Under the pieces are notes generated by a model. It worked only from the letters and a program-made list of their open reading frames with translations, was not told where the DNA came from and made no database searches. Positions 21,785 to 30,450 of a DNA stretch of 64,000 nucleotides are shown here, one piece after another (the stretch's first letter is position 1; each line of letters opens with the position of its first letter). The DNA is from Sclerodactyla briareus (taxonomy: Eukaryota; Echinodermata; Holothuroidea; Dendrochirotida; Sclerodactylidae). The stretch lies in assembly GCA_026419785.1 (NCBI GenBank), contig JAODTK010000189.1:124001-188000 (forward strand), read 5' to 3'. Made by a program: the position numbers and the translations under genes.

Positions 21785-22900
21785 CATTTCCTCTTTATGA
21801 TCATGACAGAGGTCGTCAGAGCTCAAGCCTGAATCCTCGTGAACATGTCCAGAACGCTAGACCGATGGAGCAAAAATCTGGTGTGTAGCTTTACTCATAG
21901 GTTAGTGCAAGAACCCTATTGTATTCGGTGTGATTAGATTAACTTTTGTGAAAAAAATCTTTTTTTCAAAGATCAATATTCCATCCAATTCAGCTTGTAA
22001 ATCCATAGTAACTTGACCCCCTTCGGATGGATGAATTGCAAATACATATCTGTTCCCTGTGATAAGTACCTGAGCCCTATGGTTATGGGGGCAGGTTCAG
22101 AGGTCATTTGAGTTCACCAGAGGTCAGAGTCTGAAAATCCTTGTGGACCAGTATATCTAGAATGCTTTGTTTCAATCAAATTGGAATTTGGGTCAGGACC
22201 CCTTTTTGTTGTGGTATAGATTGGGGCATTTGTGAAAATTTATTATTTTGGCGAACTCTTGTGAATATGATATACTCACCAGGTCTGTATGGATTAATCT
22301 CATACTCAGTACATGAATCTTATGTTTCAGGTGAGTTCAGAGGTCATTCGTCGCTTGCAGAGGTAAAAGTCTGGAACACGAGAAAGTTCTAAATGCATGG
22401 TCTGATCCAATTAAATCAGTGTGTAGCTTCCTTAGCAAGATACCGGAGCTCTAGTGTGTTTTATGTAATTGTATAGATAGGGAATCATTTCTACCTAAAA
22501 GTAAGAAATTTCTTGTGAACATGATGAGCGCCCACCTAGATGGCTGAAGCTCATACTTCCCCACTAAGAGTACATGAGCCCTCCAGTACATGAGCCCCCC
22601 CTGCTTTGGTTCATGCCAAGGTTGGAGTGGAATCCTTGTGAACATGATACTCGAGAATCTTCATCTGATCAAGTGAAATTCAGTGTGTGTTTTCTATCAG
22701 GAGTACAAGAAAACCCCAGGCTATCGTTTTATCATGATTATGTCATATCTTTGAAATCCTGGAAGTTGATGCCGAAATGTCATGTGACTGCCTATTTAGA
22801 GATGGCTAAACATTTCCTATTTGTCCTTTGTTTCTGACCTAGTGTATCAGAAATGAGTCGAAGAATCACTATGCCTTTTTGGCTCCCTGGTTGTAGTGGC
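21785..22900 (+). repeat. Composite repeat, diverged instance
   Basis: Diverged A and B landmarks (gtccagaacgctagac at 21847, ggatggatgaattgc at 22025, tctagaatgctttg at 22157, agatggctgaagctcat at 22538) are followed by the family's right flank (gtcgaagaatcactatgcc, tttttggctccctgg) near 22857-22892. The left flank and TG tract are not seen. Divergence is mainly substitutions, so it looks older than the 16-20 kb array. Confidence 0.7.
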
Positions 22901-23182
22901 CCATTCCAATATTTCAACCAAAATTCCGCTTGCCACTTGACTTCATGATCATGAAGTTTGATTCTCCTCACATCATGGTGTTGCACGTAGCATTCATTAG
23001 TAATACAATAACCTCTGGGTAATACTTAGAGAAGGCGCCTTCCCCGTCGTCTCAAAGTTGCTCCAAAGATAGTACCTACCTACCCCCTGATCATAGGAAC
23101 TGGTACGCACTCCGACATCCGGAGAGAGTATATGACATCAGCTGATACAGCGCCGTCATCAACATCATCATAGACAGTTTAT

Positions 23183-23545
23183 CGTCAATGTTCCATGCTG
23201 GCATTTGGGTTAGACGGAGGTCTCCGACAGTAAGCCCGCTTCCACTCTACCTTATTCTGTGCACGAGCATGGTCTCTACCTTCTGCTGCAAGATCACTAC
23301 GAATAACCTCATCCGGGTCTTCCGGGGCCTACCTCTGCCACGCCGGCCAGTCACCTTAATCTCCCTAGACTTCTTTACGCAGTTATCATCCTGCATTCTT
23401 CCGACATGGCCAAACCACCGTCAATCTACGACTTGGACACACTCGCTAATTTTAGCAAGACCCAAACGACCTCCGCTCATCAGAAGGCTTCCTATCCTTC
23501 AAGGTCACGCCGCACATCCATCTGATCATTCTCATATCATTTCTG
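23183..23545 (-). mobile_element. LINE fragment: C-terminal tail of a reverse-transcriptase ORF
   Basis: On the - strand the pieces read Arg-Trp-Met-Cys-Gly-Val-Thr-Leu-Lys-Asp-Arg-Lys-Pro-Ser, then Trp-Phe-Gly-His-Val-Gly-Arg-Met, then Gly-Arg-Arg-Gly-Arg-Gly-Arg-Pro-Arg-Lys-Thr. The last piece is Arg-Arg-Pro-Pro-Ser-Asn-Pro-Asn-Ala-Ser-Met-Glu-His followed by a stop at 23185-23187. The Trp-Phe-Gly-His-Val and Gly-Arg-Pro-Arg-Lys motifs are typical of the tail of non-LTR retrotransposon RT proteins. Several frame shifts separate the pieces, so it is a dead 5'-truncated copy in the intron before the next Ig exon. The clade cannot be fixed from this tail. Confidence 0.72.
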
Positions 23546-23622
23546 TCCGGTTGTAATCCTCAAGTTCCTCACAGGTCCCCATTGATTGAGAGCACCTGGT
23601 CTCTTGTTATTACTCTTGACAG

Positions 23623-23830
23623 AAGCACCTCAGTTTGACAGTCTGCTGCCGGCTACCATCATCGGCAATTACAGCGGTGACCTGGACATGATATGTCAGG
23701 CCACGGGGGTACCAGAGCCGAGGGTCACATGGTTCAAAGATGGCTACCAGCTGGGGAGTGACTACCATCGCATGGTCAGTGGTCCTCAGCTATATATGAG
23801 TATCATAAATAATATCACAGGGCGGGGATC
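23623..23830 (+). CDS. Ig domain exon, in frame through strands A-F
   Basis: The acceptor cttgacag ends at 23622. The frame is uninterrupted: Ala-Pro-Gln-Phe-Asp, then Asp-Leu-Asp-Met-Ile-Cys-Gln-Ala-Thr-Gly-Val-Pro-Glu-Pro-Arg-Val-Thr-Trp-Phe-Lys-Asp-Gly, then Gln-Leu-Tyr-Met-Ser-Ile-Ile. This is a canonical I-set run, with the proximal Cys, invariant Trp, Lys-Asp-Gly turn and E strand. The distal Tyr-x-Cys is not in this exon. The 3' edge near atatcacag|ggcgg lacks a clear GT donor and is approximate. It is the cleanest Ig exon of the window. Confidence 0.86.
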
Positions 23831-24728
23831 CAGGGGTTACAGAACATAGGTTGCAACACTCATAGCCCACAACATTATCATATGCTTGAGTGGATTCGTT
23901 TCAAAATATTGGATTGGATGGCCATATTTCATTTGATCCATCCAACTGGGTAAAAATGAATAGATTGTGCAATATAGCTGGGAAGCCATTGATGCTGATA
24001 TATTTTATCAGTTATGAGCCCCCCCCCCAAAGAAAAAAAAATATTGCAGAAAATAGAAAGAATTACCTTTTTTTACAGCAAACCTTGCAAGAGATAAAAT
24101 GGTTTATATAACACAGACACTTTTTAGCTCAATATGAGCTGAAATTCACAGGTTATGCTTGGATTATGATTTTCCACCCATGACTACTTTTTTTTATCTG
24201 GGTTGAGCCACATGCATGCACTGCCAGGGCCTCATGTGAATGGATTTGTCATAAATGATACAGCACTAGAATTAGACTTTGATCAGTTTTTGGCCACATG
24301 AGAGAATACCTCTAAAGAACATGATGATGTATTATCACACTAGGGGGTGGCAGTTCATAACATTATCCAAATTGGACAGAGTCGTCCGCACCGTTCCTTC
24401 GACAGCATCCAGCTGTCCCCTCCGCAACACAAATAGCCAAACTTTGACTCTCAGCCTCTCCATAACTAGTTGACAGATAGATGACCAAATTTCAACTAAG
24501 GCCTGGTAAAGGAGTACGAAAACAAAACAAAAGGTCTCACTCCGTTCCGTCTGCCATGAATGGAATGACAGTAGTGGCCAGCGTCTAGCTGAAAGAATAT
24601 GCCAGATCCCAGCAGCTAGTAGGTGGATTAACTGCGAATGTGAGTGGTAAAAGGTAAGTAACATTTGCGTAATAAATTACTAGTTCAACTTGTATAGCTT
24701 CTCCCAAGTCACAGACTGAATTTCCACA
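23831..24728. other. Intron, no gene seen
   Basis: The missing F-G half of the preceding Ig domain should lie here or be absent. I could not find a convincing Tyr-x-Cys exon. Confidence 0.4.
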
Positions 24729-24855
24729 GTGAAGCACGTCCCCTCCGCAACACACGTGGAAACTCTGCTCTGGGAGACGTTACTAGGACAATCAATCCAG
24801 TTCATATGATGGTGGACCAAGCATCACAGACACAGTATCTCATATCATCAATGTA
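24729..24855 (+). CDS. Possible Ig N-terminal half exon
   Basis: It follows an acceptor-like tttccacag. Piecewise frames give Val-Pro-Ser-Ala-Thr-His-Val-Glu-Thr and a Thr-Arg-Thr-Ile-like B strand, then atggtggaccaagcatc, which could be Val-Asp-Gly-Pro-Ser. It would supply the front half of the Ig domain finished at 24956-25073. No Cys or Trp can be fixed with confidence, so this is a placement by context. Confidence 0.28.
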
Positions 24856-24955
24856 ATCCTGATTTGAAAGTGTCCGAACATCCCTCAGCACTGAGCAGTT
24901 GTTGCTCGTGTGGAGTTGCCCGACTGTCAACCCCCTTCCCCACCCACCTCTTTCA

Positions 24956-25073
24956 GGTTAATGGCAGCCGGCTGGTGTTTGTCACCTGGTGGCCTCAGAC
25001 AGGGGTGTGTACGTGTGCGTGGCTGAGAACCAGGCTGGTGAGATCAGACAGCAAACCAACCTAACCATCATAA
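24956..25073 (+). CDS. Ig domain, C-terminal half exon
   Basis: The exon sits between a strong acceptor (cccacccacctctttcag) and the donor ataa|gtgagt. It encodes Asn-Gly-Ser-Arg-Leu-Val-Phe-Val-Thr and then, after one missing base near 24992 (acctgg for an expected accctgg), Ala-Ser-Asp-Arg-Gly-Val-Tyr-Val-Cys-Val-Ala-Glu-Asn-Gln-Ala-Gly-Glu and Asn-Leu-Thr-Ile-Ile. This is a textbook I-set E-G half with the distal disulphide Cys. The single shift at a C run fits a homopolymer error. Confidence 0.85.
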
Positions 25074-25332
25074 GTGAGTCCTTCAATTCATGGGTATAAG
25101 TAGCATCTGGCAATCAAGCCAAGGTGACTTTTTTTTCTGGGGGGGGGGGAGGCAAATCTGTCGAAGATTCCTTGGCAGGTATGATCTTTGAAGGGTTTTT
25201 AAACAGGAATGTCTGTGTGGAAATATCTTCAACACGACAACCTTTATACGTATTGACATCTTGACATCACAACCTCTTCATTCCCCATACTGATACCCGC
25301 CGTACGTCAACGTTGTGAGGTTTTAGTAGTGT

Positions 25333-25646
25333 GTGATTTTTTACCGTATTCATTCTGATAGAAGCTCATGCCCTAGTGGGAGTGTACCTACATTCTATAC
25401 CAAATTTGTGATTTCGGTGGGAATCGGACAAAAGGTCCGAAACAAAAGTTTTCTTCAGAAATTTGGTCATCAGATGATATCAGAAGACTGTGATTTTTTA
25501 CCGTATTCATTCTGATAGAAGCTCATGCCCTAGTGGGAGTGTACCTACATTCTATACCAAATTTGTGATTTCGGTGGGAATCGGACAAAAGGTCTGAAAC
25601 AAAAGTTTTCTTCAGAAATTTGGTCATCAGATGATATCAGAGACTG
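25333..25646. repeat. Near-perfect tandem duplication, 157-bp unit x2
   Basis: The segment beginning gtgattttttaccgtattc at 25333 recurs at 25490. The copies differ at only a few bases (for example aaaggtccgaaac against aaaggtctgaaac, and agaagact against agagact). It has no coding content. Its fidelity contrasts with the indel-rich duplications elsewhere. Confidence 0.9.
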
Positions 25647-26090
25647 CAAAGAGCTAGAGTTCAATCACACAGTCTGTCATGGAAGGCTTGCTGTTGATAC
25701 AGGTTGACAGGGGATCGAATAAACACTTTTGAACATTGAACTGAACCACACACTTTAGCATATTCACAAACTGGGATCCCAAATCTATGACTTTGTGGAT
25801 GTATGTCACAGCCCTTGGGGGAGGGGGTGTCAGGGGGGGGGTGCATGCCCCCTCAGACCCTCAACTTCTCTGCAGGCCCCTCAAGAACATAACAAGTTTA
25901 TAACAAGTTAAGAATTTTTTCATTGCTGCTTTGGACCCTCCCCCCACCCCCAATTTGCTCTGTACCCCCCTCCCCGACTTCCAACATGTAGTTCCACCCT
26001 TGTATATGTTGCTGATCCCAGTGGAACGCAACAAACCCTCAGCAACAATCAACAATCTGTCAATTAAATCTGTTTTGATATTTCTCTCAG
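25647..26090. other. Intron, no gene seen
   Basis: It includes G- and C-rich runs at about 25816-25855 and 25938-25975, and ends with the acceptor gatatttctctcag of the FN3 exon. Confidence 0.5.
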
Positions 26091-26262
26091 CCCCGCCCAT
26101 TCACATGCCACAGTGATCGGGGTTACTCCTACGCCATCGTGAGGTGGATAGTCCTACACGACGGAGGGCATCCAGCCACTAGCCTGGAGATGGAAACTGA
26201 GGGATGTGTTCCCCGCCTCACCCGATGGGTCTCCATCTCTGTGAACATCACTGGTAGCAAGG
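26091..26262 (+). CDS. Fibronectin type III domain, N-terminal half exon
   Basis: The acceptor tttctctcag ends at 26090 and the donor is caag|gtatgg. The main frame reads Tyr-Ala-Ile-Val-Arg-Trp-Ile-Val-Leu-His-Asp-Gly-Gly-His-Pro-Ala-Thr-Ser-Leu-Glu and ends Trp-Val-Ser-Ile-Ser-Val-Asn-Ile-Thr-Gly. This fits FN3 strands B-D: a conserved Trp, the Asp-Gly-Gly turn and a second Trp before the E strand. The first 12 codons need a shift to give a proline-rich FN3 opening (Pro-Pro-Ile-His-Met-Pro). It pairs with 28125-28248. Confidence 0.78.
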
Positions 26263-28124
26263 TATGGTGTTACTCTGCTAATCTTCAACTTCCAAACTAG
26301 CACAGGTGAAAAGAGGACATATCAACACCCCCCACCCCAGATGTGAAAGTCTAGCTTGTTGCCCTGTTGAGATATTTCAATTTGCTTTGAGAATTTGAGG
26401 AATCCATGACATCACGGGGGGAACGGTGCAAAGGCCATCTATAGACCTTACACAGTAACTGCTGCATTTCTGCGCCATGATAACAGGAAAAAGAGAAAAG
26501 GTATCATTTAGAAAATGAATGAGATTGGGCTTCCATGTCTTGTGAATGAATTTGTAGCTTTTTCATTCAAATCCCATCTACAGTTTGTTTGGTATAAGAT
26601 ATTCAAAACTACATGGTTTACATGAATTTGTATTGTAGGGGGTCCTGCGGTTCCCCCCTGTGATGTCACAAGGCGAATTTTGCAACAGCAGGTTGTGCCT
26701 TATATACACTCGAATCGGCTGAAATTTGGTCTGGGGTTTCAGCTGTCATATTGCAATGTATAGAAGGTACGAAGGTCCTGTTGTTGTTACATGACATTGG
26801 CCTTCAAAGAATAACACAGTCACATAGTCATCTGCCATTACCCAATAGGTCTTGTTTTCTATTCGAAAGGATGCAGAACCTGCTAATAATTCAGGCGTGG
26901 TTCTAGAGTTCTGAAGAGGATTTGTTTTTTGTCGGGGGGGGGGGGGGGGGGGGGGGGGGGGGTGGGGGGGGGGGGGGGCGGGGGCTCATTATGATTTGAC
27001 CATCTAAGCTGGCATGGGGCATACATGAACATTTGAAAGAATTGAAACCCTGAGATCACTGGATAGGTATTTCCAGCTGCAAAAAAGCTTTAAATCATTG
27101 TCTTATTCAGCGCGATTGTTTTTATGCATTCCATGGACAAACCATTTTTTTTGGGGGGGGGGGGAGAGGGCTTTGATAAAAGATTTCCTTGGCTGAAGCC
27201 CCCTGCCCGCCCATAGAACCACGCCGTAGCCAAAGATCAGTCTGGGCATCATTTAATTGGACTTCTGGGATTTTAGATTGCTACGTATGTTTTCAAATTT
27301 CATGGAAACCACAGACTGTTTGCACGGCCTGTGCCTACCATCTAGGTAATTCTTGCACACCTGTGTTGAAATGAATATTACACCCCCCACCCCCCCCCCC
27401 ACCATCAATATCTTTTATATGCTACAAAGTTACCAAAAATATATGCATTACCATCCTGCAGACCTCACTTACAGGTCTTGACTCTACAAGTCTTGTCTAC
27501 CTGGACTGTTATCAATTGTGGTTTAGAGCAATCTGTCTTGATTCCTGATAGAGAGCCACTCGTTTTTAGGTAACGGTAAATGCTGTAAGCAGAGGCGATA
27601 GGCTATGAATGAGTAGACTAGCATCAGAGACTAGGCTCGGCAGCAGAATCTCCACTAGTACAGGGGTCTAAGTTACCCTTAATGTGGAGACAGTAATTCT
27701 TGCGCCTCAGATGACGTGCACCTCCTGGCACTACTCCAATATGCCAAGGGACGAGATTTTCTGTCTTCACATTCTAGGGATCTCAGTAACTGGGAACATA
27801 ATCGATAGCATTGCAACAGTCTCCATAGTGACAAACAACTTTTTAACACAGAGCCTTTTCCGCTGACAGCGGTTTTTGCACAAATTTTAGGTAGTTGTGA
27901 GGTGGACCGAAGGCTTTGGTGCACTTACTGGTTCACCCTCTTTTGCTCAAATACCCATCCTCAACTAGACCGGTATAATTCGTCAAGGCGTTGAGGGCAG
28001 GTCTTCCTGAAGGGGTTCTGGGATGTGGGAGGGGGGGGGGGGCACTGGTGCCAACACTGGTGTTACTCTACTACGGGGTGAACGAATGTAACCTAATTTT
28101 CCTTTCTGCACATGTATTTTCAAG
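26263..28124. other. Intron of the FN3 domain, with G-rich tracts
   Basis: No gene is seen. A G tract of about 45 bases with single T and C interruptions lies at 26933-26978, a second at 27153-27163 and a C tract at 27382-27402. These are homopolymer-rich and of uncertain true length. Confidence 0.6.
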
Positions 28125-28248
28125 GGCCAGTACGTGCTGCAGGGCCTGGACTACAACGCCACGTATGATCTCAATGTCTGGACGCGGAACCGAGTGGTGA
28201 CAGCAACTCGATACCTTTGAAGTTTAGCACACAGGACTCCTGACAACA
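28125..28248 (+). CDS. Fibronectin type III domain, C-terminal half exon
   Basis: After tattttcaag the frame reads Gly-Gln-Tyr-Val-Leu-Gln-Gly-Leu-Asp-Tyr-Asn-Ala-Thr-Tyr-Asp-Leu-Asn-Val-Trp-Thr, the FN3 E-F signature (Leu-x-Gly-Leu, then Tyr-x-Leu-x-Val). Past one shift near 28196 it continues Gly-Asp-Ser-Asn-Ser-Ile-Pro-Leu-Lys-Phe-Ser-Thr-Gln, the G strand. A second one-base excess precedes the donor aaca|gtgagt. It completes the FN3 domain begun at 26091. Ig followed by FN3 order suggests a surface adhesion or receptor protein. Confidence 0.82.
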
Positions 28249-29580
28249 GTGAGTATGGGTGGTGATTCATACAACATATTGGGATTGGGGGGGGGGGGGA
28301 TCAGCTGTATGGTGTAGGCCCTACATTTTTTTTATCACCCATGAATGTGGGGGAGGGGGAGGGGGAAAAACCTTCTTCGGCTCCATAACGTATGAGTAGA
28401 AAGTCTAAATGTCCAGTAATATTTATATGATGTTTTACTGACATATAACTTGAATTAAATCAATTGGCAACAACCTGCTACTGGAGGCATATGAATTGAA
28501 ATAGTGACAGTATTAGCTGTGTGCTACAGTTCCCTCAGTGGCGCTGTAATATTATTTGGAGGCGATAGGAAAAAGATGGGAAAATTTGCGATAATAAGTA
28601 CTAGATGATTGTAAGGACATTCAACACCAACTATTTTCCAAGGCCGGGAGGGGAGGGGTGCATGCACCCCGGGGACTCCTCTATATTCATCACCCAACAA
28701 GATCACCACCTCCCAATATCCCCCCCCCCCTCTAACCAGGCCAGCTGGCGCTGGCTCCTGATGTCCCCAAAACAGTGAACAGATTATTTGGGAAATCATG
28801 AGGGAACAAAAAAAAAAAGACTCAGATCCACATGGCCATTACTACCTCTGAGGTTGCCTACCATTATGTTATGTATTGGTCAGGTGAACTATGTATGTAT
28901 TGTAGCCATAATGTGGAAAAGTCCTACTTCAAAGCTTTGCCACTTGGTCACCATCAGAGCACAGAGAGATATAGGACATAAGGAATCTTTTTCTGGTGAT
29001 TACACTATAGATTAACAGTAAATTACGTAGGATTAGATTGGAAGTCAATGAAATTGGACGTGGACCTGCCAGAGTGTCTTCATGTTACTACTGGCCATAT
29101 GAGTGGACGAGGAACCACATTTCTGGACTGAATATCAAACAGTACATGCAAAGGAGCAGGGTGAGGCTTCCCAGTTGCAGTTCTTGGGAATTTCGACCCC
29201 CAAATTCTCCCAAGACCCCTCTCCTTAAACTTGGCAGCTGGGGCAGCACCTATTTTCATGTGAGTCATTTCCTTTCACACTCAGCCTTCATGGTCACTTA
29301 TAAGAACTCCTGCTCCACTAGAGAGGGGGGGGGGGGGTCGTGTTTCCCCAAGGGTTACTCCAGGGAACTCACCTGATTCTGGGGGAGGGGTCTAAATTTT
29401 TGAACTATGAAGGGTCTCAGATGAAATCCGGTTTCCATATCTCGTCTAATCCAAAAATCGATGTCATAATTATACATTTGAACAAATCCACATTTTTTTC
29501 CTAGCCCACCATACATTGGAGTGGGGGCCCCCCTAATGAAGAGCACACCAACTTTTGGAGGAATGATGTGCCACCATGAT
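28249..29580. other. Non-coding stretch, no gene seen
   Basis: It contains G and C homopolymer runs (28286-28299, 28721-28730, 29323-29336) and short frames without domains. No continuation of the Ig/FN3 gene was recognised here. Confidence 0.5.
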
Positions 29581-29696
29581 CAAGGGTGGCGCCAGAGGGA
29601 AGGGGAGGCCCCCCCGTCGGTGAATTTTCCCATCTCCTCGGGGAGCCCGAGTGGGTACGCTAAAATTCCCCCCCCCCCCCCCCCCCCCCCCCCCGC

Positions 29697-29735
<39 letters not shown>

Positions 29736-30450
29736 ACCCCCCCCCACCCAAACCCGCCCCCCCCCCCCCCACCCCCCCCCCCCCCCCCCCCCCCCCCCAC
29801 CCACCCCCCCCACACCCCCACCCACCCCCCCCCCCCCCCCCCCCCCCCCCCCGACGAGGGCTTTTTGCCCCGACAGTCAGTATATGTTGCAACTTCTTTA
29901 TAGTGAAAATTCCTCTATTTGAAGTGAAATTCTCCTATATCCTTCTATAGTGATGCCAAGTTCTTGGCCCGAGTTTTAACACAGGTAACCATTTCCTACA
30001 GCCTTATACAATCGGGGCATATATAGATAGGATACATAAGCTTATGAACATCTTCGAAATGTCCCTGCAAAGATTAAGGTTACAATTCATTTGGGGAGGA
30101 CGCTCTTATGCCGTCTACCAATGTTTTGCTCTGGTAGAGTGGTGTGCTTTCACGACGCAGTGCCCTCAGGTTTATTCCTTTGCAGTTATGGGAATACCTG
30201 ACCCTTTCTACTAATAAGGGCGCCTGAATTGTAGGAAGGCTTTTTGAAAGTAACAACATTGCCTCCACAATGTGTTTTTCATTTCTTTCGTTTTTTTCTG
30301 GAATAAAAATGTTCAAAAATTGAAAACCATGGAAAATGCAGGCTTTGCCCTAGGTGTAGGGTGAGCATCGTCTGGGAACGTGCCCCCCCCCCCCCCCCCG
30401 CCCCGTCGGGGAACTCGGACACCCCATCGGGGAATCCTGGCGCCACACTG
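29581..30450 (+). mobile_element. hAT-like non-autonomous element, copy 1
   Basis: It starts CAAGGGTGGCGCCAG and ends CTGGCGCCACACTG, an inverted terminal repeat of about 15 bases. The 8 bases outside are accatgat and cccatgct, six of eight matching, compatible with a decayed 8-bp target-site duplication. Interior landmarks (gcccgagtgggtacgct, ttgccccgacagt, ttctttatagtgaaaatt, and a repeated cccgtcgggg motif) recur in reverse orientation at 35382-36145. No transposase frame is present. Superfamily is inferred from CA ends plus 8-bp TSD. Confidence 0.7.
29669..29852. repeat. Poly-C tract of about 180 bases
   Basis: Almost pure C with scattered A and one G, placed inside hAT-like copy 1 exactly where the other copy has only about 20 ordinary bases (between gtgggtacgct and ttgccccgacagt). 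Frames through it code only Pro or Gly runs. The - strand would be G-rich enough for quadruplex formation. Length may be a sequencing artefact. Confidence 0.85.

Noticed and set aside
29521-29950. Open frames of poly-proline (+) and poly-glycine (-)
   Set aside because: They are translations of the poly-C tract and have no independent coding evidence.
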